A DNA stretch of 64,000 nucleotides, taken from positions 39,541,551 to 39,605,550 of the forward strand of contig OX123186.2 of assembly GCA_944739405.2 (NCBI GenBank). Direction: 5' to 3'. Below are positions 53,750 through 64,000 of the stretch, piece by piece. How positions within the stretch are numbered: position 1 is the stretch's first letter; every line of letters begins with the position of its first letter. The notes below the pieces were generated by a model, which saw nothing but the letters and a program-made list of their open reading frames with translations, did not search any database and was not told the origin of the DNA. Origin of the DNA: Euclidia mi (Eukaryota; Arthropoda; Insecta; Lepidoptera; Erebidae). The position numbers and the translations under genes were made by a program.

Positions 53750-54688
53750 TATAATATAATATCTCAGACGAGTTGAGAGATTTTTGATGTTATGTCATGA
53801 GATATTTTTGTATAATGCCTGTACCATAAAAATTGTGTGACAGTTAAATTATTACATGTGCCTGCAGAGCCTGGTTTGCTTTAATAAGTGTTATAGATTT
53901 AAGAATGGTTGCACACAAAATGGCAAAATTAACGCCTATAGCATTCTCTAGCGTTCATACAAAGGTGATGCAAAGATAATAGTTATTAAATACTTTTATT
54001 AAAATATAGTGTAAGCCGTGTAGGGTCAAGTGTTTTATATATTAAATTAGACCAGTGCCAAGATCTTTGAGAGTCTTCACTTCCCACTTTAACAGTCAAA
54101 GGTTTTCTTGAAATTTAGAACCTATTCCTTATGTACCATTGGAGGCTCGGAATAGCGAGTTTTTGTGACCATCGTTCCTCTACAAACCAGATAGAGATTG
54201 AAGTGATTAACTTCACAAACCGAGAGATCTGTAAATAATACTAATCTGTCAATAATAACGTATTTCGCCACAACTTCTACCAAATAATGCTAGGAAATAA
54301 TCTCACATAATTTCTCTCTACAATTTGAATTTGATGTCTGTTCTCAAACCTTCAATTCACATTATACTTATACGTGCGAGTGTGCTATGCAGGGACGCAA
54401 TATAGCAACAATGTCGAAACATTTTATGACGTAATCATGTGTATGCCGCGTCTCGCAAACGCGGCCTGCAATAAGCGTGTAACTACATACAAGGTACAGG
54501 TATCGCGGTAATTGTGGCACATGTTACAATGAATCGGGAATAGCACATAAGCATAATTGATGTCTTTAGTGTCAGGAAATACTTTGAGTGATAATAACTA
54601 ACACAGGTTATATTGCATAAAGCCGTGTACGCCAATAGATACACGTGTGTAACAAAACCTACACGACATAGAAAAAGGCTGGTCTCAG
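53750..54688. other. Unassigned AT-rich sequence
   Basis: No gene recognised; the minus frame at 54483-54716 has no domain and overlaps a retroposon. Confidence 0.4.
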
Positions 54689-54834
54689 GGTAGTAGAGCC
54701 TTGCTGATTTCAGCATGAATGGGCCGGCTCGACCGGGGAAGTACTACCCTCTCACAGAAAATCGACGTGAAGTAACAGTGCCTAAACTGTTGCGTTTCGT
54801 TCGGTGAGTGAGAGTGCCGGAGGCCCTATCCCCT
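54689..54834 (+). mobile_element. 3'-truncated copy of the 36723 retroposon
   Basis: 146 bp nearly identical to the start of the element at 36723, from GGTAGTAGAGCCTTGC to GGCCCTATCCCC, then unrelated sequence. The 3' half and poly(A) are missing. Confidence 0.8.
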
Positions 54835-55049
54835 GAAATGAAATGTCTATGAAATGTTTATTTCGCTTGCTGTATGGTAGATTACAGTTGTTATGTATTA
54901 CGGTTAGCACATCACATACTGCGTCGGAAAAGGTGTCCGACATGCAAAATATTTATTACATGTAATATTGAAGACAATTCATGCTTAATTTATAGAATTC
55001 TCATTTTTAATTTTACCAAACATTACCAATAATTATACATTCATGTCAT

Positions 55050-55279
55050 TGTCCGTGTGGATTAAGAATACGGAATGTCACCACCCCATATCATTCCATG
55101 GGTGACGTAAGAGCCGACAGAGGGAGCATATTATGCAGAGAACAGTACTGTAAGAGAAGGAAAACTTGATACAAACCCTATACCAACCCATTTGGCCAGC
55201 GTGGTATAGTAGCCCAATTCCTCCTTTCAAAGGAGAGGCCTAGTCCATCAGTGGACGGTTAAAGGCTGATGATGATGAT
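55050..55279 (+). mobile_element. Short retroposon with (GAT)n tail, copy 2
   Basis: Plus-strand copy of 45683-45916, GTCCGTGTGG to GGCTGATGATGATGAT. Flanked by ACATTCATGTCAT (55037-55049) and ACATTTATGTCAT (55280-55292), a 13-bp duplication with one change. The target is itself the 3' tail repeat of LINE F. Confidence 0.8.
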
Positions 55280-55321
55280 ACATTTATGTCATAAAGAATA
55301 CATTAATGCCATAAAGAATAC
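55280..55321 (-). repeat. Tail repeats of LINE F (left part)
   Basis: Two units of about 20 bp containing ATG-CATAAAGAATACATT. The array resumes at 60087-60140 beyond LINE D. On the minus strand it is the tandem 3' tail of LINE F. Confidence 0.6.
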
Positions 55322-55585
55322 TTTTTTTTTTGTTTTTTTTTTGGCAGTAGGTGTAAATAAGTTAGAACATCTTAAAAATTTTGCAAGAGTTATTTAATTA
55401 ATTTTACAAAAGTTAACCGAATTTGTAAAGTATTTTTGAGTGCTGCTGATTACAAATAGTTTATACTCACGTTTGCTACATGTAACAATTAGTTTAGAGT
55501 TACATTACCACCTGCCAGCTGATCACTACACACTTGAAACATCACACTTAATACAAGTTTTTTATTTTTTGCTGAAACACAAATT

Positions 55586-56344
55586 ATGTCACAACTATTG
55601 GAAATACAAGCTGCACAAAAAAGCCTGGAAGATTGCTTTTCCAAAAGAATGGAGGAGTTGGAAGCCCAGATACAGGGCAGTGCACCTGCCAAGGACACTG
55701 TTGCAAAGCTAGCTGAAGAGTTCCGTACCTTTCGCGAACTTGCTTTCAATATGCTTGGGATTCTCAGAAAGCAGATTAACGAATGTGTCAAGATGCATGA
55801 TACTATGGAGACAAGACATCGTAGGAAGGCTCTGATATTCACTGGATTCACCGAGTCAGCAAAGGAGGATTGCGTTGCGACCATCGTGAGCACCCTACAG
55901 AACACTTTGGGTCTGAAAAATCTATCAGCCGGATCCATAAAAACTTGCCATAGACTTGGTAGCCTGAGTAACGATCATCTTCGCCCTATTTTGGTGCGTT
56001 TCGGCTGCGTGGAGGATAAGGTGTCAGTGTGGAGGGCCAAGAAAGCATTCAAAGGCTCTGCCATATCCGTCAAGGAGTTCCTCACTAAGTCTCGACAGTC
56101 TTTTTTCGTGCGTGCTCGACAGCACTTCGGCATGCGGTCATGTTGGACGCAGGATGGCATCATAATTATCAAGACCCCGGATGGCAGTCGTTCTAAGATA
56201 ACGTGCATGGATGGCTTGAATTCGCTGATGGCCAAGCACCCAGGACGGTTGGATGGCTCCTCGTCTGCTGTTGGACCTACTGGCGGTGCTGGGAGTGGAG
56301 GTTCGTCAGGTGTAACAAGTAAGAACACTTCGCGTAAGAACTAA
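55586..56344 (+). CDS. LINE D ORF1, RNA-binding protein
   Basis: A 252-residue intact frame, homologous to LINE A ORF1. It has a coiled coil over about residues 1-75, then METRHRRKALIFTGFTE, LRPILVRFGCVEDKVSVW, FKGSAISVKEFLTKSR and the FP25K-like SCWTQDGIIIIKTPDGSRS. It ends in a glycine and serine rich tail (GGAGSGGSSGV) instead of the lysine and alanine tail of LINE A. There is no zinc finger. ORF1 being intact while ORF2 is broken suggests recent decay. Confidence 0.8.
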   Translation: MSQLLEIQAAQKSLEDCFSKRMEELEAQIQGSAPAKDTVAKLAEEFRTFRELAFNMLGILRKQINECVKMHDTMETRHRRKALIFTGFTESAKEDCVATIVSTLQNTLGLKNLSAGSIKTCHRLGSLSNDHLRPILVRFGCVEDKVSVWRAKKAFKGSAISVKEFLTKSRQSFFVRARQHFGMRSCWTQDGIIIIKTPDGSRSKITCMDGLNSLMAKHPGRLDGSSSAVGPTGGAGSGGSSGVTSKNTSRKN

Positions 56345-56822
56345 TGTTACACCAGCGTTGTTTTTCTTGTTCACTTTTAACTTCTTTCTTGTTTGTTTTC
56401 TTACTTCATAATTTAGATTCACTAGTTCTCTAAGGCTTAACCTGTTTGTTTACTTTTTGTTTTTTAGTTCTATTTACCCACTTATTTCTTCTCAAATATG
56501 TACACTATTGTATTACAAACAAATCCAGTTAATTTTTATTACATTGACAGTTGACATATGTCAATAATGTCAGTCTTTAAGTTTTGGATGCGTTTAGTTT
56601 TACTCATTTCTAATGTGTTATAATTGTTTGGTTACTTCTATCGTGTGTATGTTTCTTTTCTGTTTTATTTTCTTTTTATATTTAGCATTTATGTGTGATT
56701 TTAGCTGGCGGGTGGTGCAGTGATGAGAATTTTATCTGGTAAATTATTAACTTCATATATTTTAATTTATTGATATTTTTATTTTTATGTAATATTGTTA
56801 TATATATTTATCTACCTATATT

Positions 56823-59751
56823 ATGATTACTAATGATGATTTATTTCTTTCTGCCAACAATTCTTTGGTTTCGTCTGCTGATGATAGTTTTTCTTCGATT
56901 CCTGACGTATCACTTGGTGATTTTGTTCGTGATACATTCAACAGCAGATCAAGTCGATTATTGAATGTGTGTCACATAAATGCACAAAGTGTGGCAAGTC
57001 ACTACAGTGATCTCTTTGATGCGTTTGCCGATGCAAATGTTCATGCCATCCTAGTTTCGGAGAGCTGGCTCAAACGTCAACTTCTCTCAACTACTTATCC
57101 TCTACCGGGATACGTTCTCATTCGCAAAGACCGTTTAGAGAAAAGAGGCGGTGGCGTCGCAATTTACTTGCGAAGTGATTTCTCTTATAATATTCTTGCG
57201 TAGTGTAGTACGTCTGCTGAATTTATTTTTCTTGAGGTTTGTGTCAGGAGGACTAAAATAGTCCTTGGAGTAGTATATTGTCCCCCTGCAGTTGATTATT
57301 TCACCGACTTAGAACTGGTATTAGAATCTTTAGGGTCTGAGTACGAACATCACGTCATCATGGGAGATTTCAATACCAACCTCCTTTCTATCCAGTCTCC
57401 TCGAGCCCAAAAACTCCTTCATATCCTCAAGTCAGCCAATCTAAGTGTATTACCACTGCAAGCCACTCATCACAACAATAATGGCGATGACACCTGGCTT
57501 GACTTGATGTTAACCTCTAGTCCGTCTTTAGTATCTTTCCATGGTCAGTATCCTGCTCCCGGTTTTTCCCACCATGACCTCATTTTTCTTGTATACGCCC
57601 TCAACCCCCCCAAACCACAACCTAAAGTATTGCACAAGCGTTGCTTTGCTAGGATGAATGTGGAGATGCTCTCCTCGGATGCCTCCTCGATTGACTGGGA
57701 TCCTATGATGGCGGCAGTCACTATAGATCAGAAGCTTGACTTTTTTAATGCGGCTGTTAAGCAGCTTTACGACGATCATGCCCCTATTAGGAAGGTTAGG
57801 TTAAAACGTTCACCAGCGCCATGGATGACTAGGTTGGTTCTAATTGCGATGAGGAGACGTGATCGTGCATTCAGAGCATATAAAAGGAACCGTTCCGATG
57901 ATAGCTGGGCCCATTATAAGGCTGCAAGAAATCGCTGCAACCAGATGATACGCAATGCCAAACGCCGACACATCATAAGCAACATTGACTGTGGATCTGG
58001 CGATTTCTGGGGACTTTGGGGATTGGCAGATCGAGGCAATGCAGTCTACCGGGGACCATTGGATTAGACGATGTCAACACCCATTTCATTACCTCGAATA
58101 CTTTGGATCGGCTAACCATGCGTCAAACGATTGACTTCATTGCGGGGCTGCCTCCACCTAATATAGATCTTTTTAATTTTTCTCCTGTCACCTCAGATGA
58201 AATTAAAAAGTCGATCCTTTCCATCAAGTCAAGGGCAGTGGGCTACGATAATATCAGTCGTCGCATGATCACCACTGTTCTTGACCAACTCCTTCCTGCT
58301 ATCTCTCATATAATTAACTTTTCCCTCTCCTCTGGTCAATATCCTGCCGTCCGGCGAAAAGCCTACGTTCGGCCTCTTCCTAAAATCTCCAATCCCACCA
58401 TGCCTAATCATTATCGGCCCATCTCCATTCTCCCATTCCTATCCAAAATCCTAGAGGCTTGCGTACACAAGCAGTTATCCAGATTCATCCTATCCAACAA
58501 TATCCTTAGCCCATTCCAATCCGGATTCCGGCCTGGTCACAGTACTGTTTCCACTCTTCTGAAGGTAACTGGCGATATTAGGGTGGGCGTGGAGAAAGCC
58601 GAAGTAACTGTGTTAGTTTTGGTGGACTTCTCAAACGCCTTTAATACCGTCAGCCACGACGTACTTTTGGCCATCCTCTCCCACCTTAATATTTCATCTG
58701 AGGCTCGGGATTGGTTCTCATCATATCTTTGTGGTCGCCAGCAATCAGTTCGCATTGATGAAACATCGTCAAATTGGTGCGATCTGGACGCTGGGGTTCC
58801 ACAAGGCGGAATTCTCTCTCCTCTTCTATTCTCACTATTCATTAATCTCATTACTCATGAACTTCAGTGTGCGTATCATCTGTATGCTGACGATTTGCAG
58901 CTTTACGCTCAGGCAAGGGTGGACAACTTGTCAGATGCAATTGCTAAAATTAACGAGACTTGCATGCGATACGGATGTGGTCTGACAGATTTGGCCTCTG
59001 TGTTAATCCAACGAAATGCCAGGCCATCGTGGTGGGAAGCCCGCGTATGATCACTAGAGTTGATTTCACAAGTTTGTCGCCTGTAATTTTTGACAGGTGC
59101 GTTATACCATTTTCGACATCTGTTAAAAATCATGGTTTGCACATAGATAGCATCCTTGACTGGCGGACTCAGGTTTCAGTTGTCAGCCAGAAAGTATTTG
59201 GGACTCTGCGCTCACTGTATCGACTCAAGAATTTTCTTCCATCAAAAACCAAAGCAATGCTTGTGCAAACTTTAATCTTCCCTATAATTGACTATGGTGA
59301 CGTATGTTATCTCGACCTGAATGCAGATCTACTCAACAAACTTGACCGACTTCTCAATAATTGCATTCGGTTCGTTTTTAATCTGCGCAAGTTTGATCAT
59401 ATTTCTAAATTTCGCAAGGAATTGAAATGGTTGCCGATTCGGCAGCGACGAAATTTGCGTACCTTGTCGACCTTATACTCCTTTCTCCACTCTCCTAATA
59501 GTCCGTCATATCTGGTACCTTACTTTCAATATCTCTGTTCCAATCATGACAAGAATTTGCGATCTACTAATAACCTTCTTCTTCTCTGTCCATCTCACAC
59601 TTCTAGTCTAGTACATTCTTCTTTTAATATCCGATCCATCCTCCTGTGGAATGCACTCCCTCCCGAAATTAGGATGTCAACTAATCGTGCCACGTTCAAA
59701 TTTAGAGTCCGCCAGCTGTTTTATAGTGAATTGTTGGAAGCTTCTCAATAG
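56823..59751 (+). pseudogene. LINE D ORF2, one nonsense and two frameshifts
   Basis: The same protein as LINE A ORF2, in pieces. Residues 1-126 (56823-57203) hold HINAQS, VSESWLKR and the RGGGVAIYL loop, then a TAG at 57201. The frame resumes unchanged, and GDFNTNLL lies at 57363. A shift near 58010 (after GDFWG) leads to the RT piece 58016-59050 with YRPISILPFLSKILEA, SGFRPGHSTVSTL, LVDFSNAF, GVPQGGILSPLLF and HLYADDLQLYAQ. A second shift near 58955 leads to the C-terminal piece 58960-59751. All RT catalytic residues are present, but the polyprotein cannot be made in one piece. Confidence 0.9.
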
Positions 59752-60011
59752 TACTTTATCTAACGTTAGTAGTCTTATCTCTTTTAAATATTTATTTTTA
59801 TCTGTATACATTTATATATTTATATGTATTTATGTATATACACATATGTATGTATTTATATATGTATGCATTTATGTATATATTTATGTGTATGTATGGA
59901 TCTTGTATGTATTTATAGTATGTATTATACCGTGTATTCTATTTTATTTTACTCTCTTTGCGTATGTACACACCTGCCATGACCATCTCTGCATCACCCA
60001 AAGGTTTACTG

Positions 60012-60040
60012 GGAGAAAATGCCTATAGGCATTAAGTCCG
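60012..60040 (+). promoter_or_regulatory. LINE D 3' stem-loop
   Basis: AATGCC-TATA-GGCATT at 60018-60033, followed by AAGTCCGCC. It is the counterpart of the stem at 14794 in LINE A. Confidence 0.65.
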
Positions 60041-60086
60041 CCTTGTGCAATGTATTTTGCAGGAAGTTAAAAATAAATAAATAAAT

Positions 60087-60140
60087 AATGTCATAAAGAA
60101 TACATTCATGTCATAAAGAAATCATTCATATTATAAAAAC
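60087..60140 (-). repeat. Tail repeats of LINE F (right part)
   Basis: ATGTCATAAAGAATACATTC, then a degenerate second unit, continuing the array interrupted by LINE D. Confidence 0.6.
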
Positions 60141-61078
60141 ACTTATCTACCAGCCACTTATAAAGTTTTGTCTTAAACTGTCTTAACGGTAACTCTCTTA
60201 CACTTCTATGCAGATTATTATAAATTTTTATTGTCATAATGTAACAATTTTAATGACAGAGAGCAATTTTTCGGCTAGGTATAGGTATATAATCTTGTTG
60301 GATCTCTGTTTTTTATTTTAGAGTTAAATTTGTCATTAAATGTTTAAATAATGTACTATGTTCCTTAACAAAACAACCAGTTTGAAAAATGTACATAGAC
60401 GTCAGGGTTAACATATTAAATCTTTTAAACAGAGGTTTACATGATGTGAGCGGACCTACTCCACAGATTGCTCGTAAGCATTTTTTTGAACAATAAATGC
60501 TCTATTTACATCGGTTGAGTTATCCTATAGAAGTAGCCTATATCTCAAAACAGAGGCCACATAACCATGATATGCTGTCATAGCTGTCTTTTGTCCTGAT
60601 GTATATCTTAACCTTTTTATAGCAAAAACAAACTGATTTAATTTTTTACATATTTTATCGATATGTGCTTTCCAATTACAATGGTTATCAATAGTAATGC
60701 CTAAAAATATTGTATCATTTACAGATTCTATAATTTCATTTCGGCATGTCAGTTTATAACTAATATTATTTTTATTATTGTAATTAGCAAATGTAATATA
60801 CTTTGTTTTTAATATATTTGCATATAGATTATTATTTTCTAGCCGTTGTAGTACTGATTCAATTTCATTATTAAGTATATCCTCGTAATTCTCCTTTTTA
60901 TCTTCGTGTATGAGTGAGATATTATCGGCAAACAAGACGCATTGATGCGTAGTAATGGATGGCAAATTGTTAATATAAAGTAAAAAAAGTAATGGTCCCA
61001 ATATGCTACCTTGAGGCACGCCGAACTTATTAAATCGACACTTGGATTTATAAGTGGTACATACAAGTGCATCATTTA

Positions 61079-61505
61079 CACCGTGAGTACACGCCAGCGG
61101 GTGGCGGGCCTTTTTTGACCGCCCGCCGTCCGCTAGGCCCGAGAGGTGGCGCACGTGTTCGGCGTGCGCCTCTCGTAGCATTAGTAGACTACGTCGTTCT
61201 TTTCCGCTCGTAGTATGAAAGAGGATGTATGAGGACAATTATGATGAATGCAGATGGATGCATGCGAGGGACGGGGCCTGCTTCGGCGGGCCAGCTTAGG
61301 CGGGGTCGCGGCTGTCATGCTAATGTAGATCCCGTGACCCCGCCATTCAATGGGATCGGATAGAGGAACACCATGGAGGTTTTAGTGGTTAGTCCCGGCG
61401 CTTCTCGTCGAGGAGTCACCACACTCTCCCTAGATTGAGCCCTTTTAGGGGCCCAGCCTGAGGGGGTCAGCCCGTAAATTGTTTGGTTTCCACCATGAGT
61501 CAAAA
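61079..61505 (+). mobile_element. 427-bp GC-rich retroposon in LINE F, 14-bp TSD
   Basis: Flanked by the perfect duplication AAGTGCATCATTTA (61065-61078, 61506-61519) and ending CCACCATGAGTCAAAA, a short A tail, so the orientation is plus. It is much more GC-rich than the host LINE. Removing it restores the LINE F reading frame. It is non-coding as far as I can see, so it is a 5'-truncated LINE 3' UTR or a SINE. A 14-bp duplication fits R1-clade integration, but that is only suggestive. Confidence 0.8.
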
Positions 61506-63201
61506 AAGTGCATCATTTAAGCTTTTGATTTCAACATACTGCTTTCGATTTTTTAAATAACTTTCTAACCAATTTAAGGCTGGACCTCTGATGCCGTATG
61601 TTTCATATTTTTTAAAAGCAACTTATGGTCCACAAAATCAAAGGCCTTGGTCATATCGAAAAATACTACAGTTACAGGCACCCGTTTATCAATAAAATCT
61701 AACACGTTTTGAACTAGTTTAAAAGCCGCCAAGGTAGTGGACTTTTTCTTTAAAATACCGTTTTGTTCTTCTTTAATTAAGTTGAAGTTTTCCAGATAAT
61801 CGCTAATTCGTTTATGCATAGTTTTCTTAAATACTTGACCAAATATTGGGATATGTGTGATGGGCCTATAGTTATTCACATCAAGTTTACTTTTCTTTCT
61901 GTGTAACGGTTTAATTAAAGACAATTTAAGTCTACTCGGATAAACTCCTTCGGTAAGCGACAGGTTTAGCAGATATCTTAGTACAGGAGCAATAATGGGT
62001 ATGCACTGTTTTAGTACAAGCGTTGAAACACCATCAAAACCAGTCGATTTTGTATTGTTCAGAAACAAAACAATTTGTATCACTTCCATGTCTGTCACCG
62101 GTGTTAAAAATAAACTACAGCTAATGTTTTGATTTATAACATAGTTATTGCTATTTGACTGTATCTGATTTTTATTTGTTGAGTCTATAAAGAAGTTGTT
62201 AAAAGTATTGGCTATATCTTGTGGATTCTTAAATATACGACCGTCGTTCTCGATTGCATCTATATTATCATGATATGTCACGCAGTCAACCTTGTTTTTG
62301 ATGACATCCCATATTGCTTTACATTTATTTTTTGCCTTACTGATAAATTTATAATTAATATTAGTCTTCATTTTATTAATACATTTTTTAATACTGCACT
62401 GTATTTTTGATATTTCAGCTTATTTTCTATCGTTTATGCTTATAGCAACGGTAACGTAACAATCTTTTTGTTTTTGTTTATTTTTTAATACCCTTCGTTA
62501 TCCACTTCGCTGTGCCTGAATTACTACAAACTTTCTTTTTTTCGACTGGAAAGCATAAATTGTACAATAAACTAAAGATATCATAAAACTCGTTAAAAGC
62601 TGTATCTAAATTATTTTTATTGAAGACATCGGACCATGACAAAGCTGAAAGGCATTTCTTAAATCTTAGAATATTGGCTTGACTAAAGTACCTTTTTTTA
62701 ATGTACCAGTATTCTAAGTGTTTCTGTTTTTTAGAGACAGGAAATGTTATTGTTTGACTGGTATTGTGATCTGAAAGGTACATGGAATGAACAGAGCCTA
62801 TTACATCATCAAAATTACTAGCTATTTGATCAATGCAGCTTTTTTGTCTGGTAGGTTCAGTAATATGTAATGTAAGCCCATAATTTGAAATTAAGTCCTT
62901 GAGTCGAGTGGTTGCAAATCCTGTCTTTAAGGTATCAATATTCAAATCACCAGCAATAATGATTTTCTTGCGGTATTTATTTAAAATCCTATGCAATAAT
63001 ATGTCAAGTTTATTTAAAAATATATTTACGTCACTATTTGGGGTTCTGTATAAACATAATACAATACAATTAACTGTAGGAATCCATATACCATAAATTT
63101 CAAAAAGTTTTTCTATTGAGTAAGTATTACAAATGTCTAATACCTGGAAATCAATTGTTTTCTTTACAAGGATACATACACCTCCACGTTTTTCTTTGGC
63201 T

Positions 63202-63247
63202 CTTGAAAAAGAACCAGCTAACTTGTGTTAGCTAGTTCTTTTTCAAG
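63202..63247. repeat. Snap-back inverted duplication in the LINE F endonuclease
   Basis: Two 21-bp arms (CTTGAAAAAGAAC... and its complement) around a TTGT loop, with one mismatch. The second arm (63227-63247) is the extra one: deleting one arm and the loop brings the flanking endonuclease text together (GHK, then SFSRAKEKRGG). Confidence 0.75.
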
Positions 63248-63668
63248 GTTTGTGCCCTTTAAGATATATATTGGCTTGACTACCTGATTTCACGAAGGTT
63301 TCTGTTAGACATATAATATCTAATTCGTTATGGTTTTGAAAAATATCGTCAATACATATTTCCAATACATCCAATTTATTTAATAACCCAGCTATATTTT
63401 GGTGGAAAATAGTTACAGTTTCAGATATATTGTCGTTAACGAAAAAACGAACTGTTTTCTTGAACAGAAATCTGGTCTCTATTTTTGATCGTTGAAAAGT
63501 AATAGGGAGTTGTTCCCCTTTTCGCCTGAGGCATTTCTCTAAAGTCTGACTTTGAAATAGACTGTTTCTTTTCAATTTTTTTGAAATAATATAATATGGA
63601 TCCTTTATTACATATTGCGTTATCATTACTTCGTACGCTGTTGTGTATATTATAATTATTGGATACAT

Positions 63669-64000
63669 TATTGCGATTTTTAAATTGATAAATATTTTAT
63701 TATAGTATTGTGAGTCTATTATGCAGTTTATTCTTTCACATAAATAATTTAGGTATTGCGTACGAGTAAAATAATTTGATTGAGATATGTTTAAAAATGT
63801 ACAATTAGTTAATTGACCACATAATGTTTTAAAGCAATTATTTAGCTTATATTCGTTTAAAAAAATATTTTGGTTAATATTTACTACAATTATATTACAT
63901 TTTTTTCAAACATTTCATTGCCCCTGAAAGTTCGTAAAGCAAGCGTGTTGGATTCGAGTCATTTTCTCTTACACATAATACGACATAATCATTACTATGA
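63669..64000. other. AT-rich end of window
   Basis: No gene recognised; it could be the 5' region of LINE F, which may extend past the window. Confidence 0.4.

Larger units (their letters stand above)
55322..60086 (+). mobile_element. LINE D, full-length copy of the LINE A family
   Basis: A 4765-bp element starting with a T-rich TTTTTTTTTGTTTT and ending AAATAAATAAATA. It is flanked by AATGCCATAAAGAATAC (55305-55321) and AATGTCATAAAGAATAC (60087-60103), a 17-bp duplication with one mismatch. ORF1 is open and ORF2 is broken. The inter-ORF spacer shares CTGGCGGGTGG with LINE A. It inserted in the tail repeats of LINE F. Confidence 0.9.
60141..63668 (-). pseudogene. LINE F, decayed non-LTR retrotransposon
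   Basis: Minus-strand ORF2 of a LINE unlike A to E. The endonuclease starts near 63400: IFHQNIAGLLNKLD, ICLTETFVKSG, then KRGGVCILVKK, IIAGDLNIDTLKTG and YLSDHNTS. The RT (61574-62371) has IKPLHRKKSKLDVNNYRP and FFDMTKAFDFVDHKLL. After a shift near 61590 and the insertion at 61079-61505 come FGVPQGSILGPLLF and VLFADNISLI, where the catalytic YADD has become FADN. The C-terminus (LGITIDNHCNWKAHI) ends near 60525, and a 3' UTR and tail repeats follow. A 5' frame to 63668 may be extra N-terminus. Shifts and the YADD change make it dead. Confidence 0.85.

Overview
The window looks like a transposon-dense, AT-rich intergenic or heterochromatic stretch of an insect nuclear genome, most likely Lepidoptera. 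The inference rests on the families present: non-LTR elements with a lepidopteran-style 3' hairpin and (AAAT)n tails, short Helitrons ending CTAG, a tRNA-headed SINE with an RTE-type tail, and BEL/Pao elements. I found no convincing host protein-coding gene, rRNA gene or free-standing tRNA gene. Almost everything recognisable is a mobile element or its remains, often nested.

Layout. 1-10 kb: a dead RTE-like LINE on the minus strand in two pieces (3' half 2.1-3.3 kb, endonuclease half 6.8-8.1 kb), two Helitrons and a MITE-like repeat. 10.1-14.9 kb: LINE A (+), with intact ORF1 and ORF2. 15.9-18.7 kb: a minus-strand LINE with a restriction-like endonuclease (RLE), the least ordinary element here, with intact catalytic motifs but broken reading frames. 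21.1-27 kb: a minus-strand BEL/Pao element (P1) whose pol end is missing and replaced by a truncated LINE (G). 27.2-36.3 kb: two related minus-strand Pao-like elements. P2 carries env remains and has a Helitron and a SINE in its LTRs. P3 is a short deletion derivative with two 841-bp LTRs that differ at 5 sites, flanked by a 5-bp target duplication. 36.7-44.3 kb: full-length LINE B (+, ORFs open) inserted in older LINE E (-). 44.3-44.8 kb: a Penelope-like GIY-YIG fragment. 47-52.9 kb: LINE C (+), with intact ORF1 and ORF2 and a long 3' hairpin. 55-64 kb: LINE D (+, ORF2 broken) inserted in the 3' tail repeats of LINE F (-), which also carries a 427-bp retroposon with a perfect 14-bp target duplication.

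How the parts relate. The full-length LINEs pair an RNA-binding ORF1 (PHD-like zinc finger in B and C only, then a coiled coil, then a C-terminal domain like baculovirus FP25K) with an ORF2 carrying an AP-type endonuclease and reverse transcriptase. A, D and G are one family with a shared 3' stem-loop. The SINEs share the 3' tail of the RTE-like LINE and were probably moved by it. P3 lacks pol and must have been mobilised in trans. The nesting gives a relative chronology: E before B, F before D and before the 427-bp insert, P1 before G, and P2 LTRs before their Helitron and SINE.
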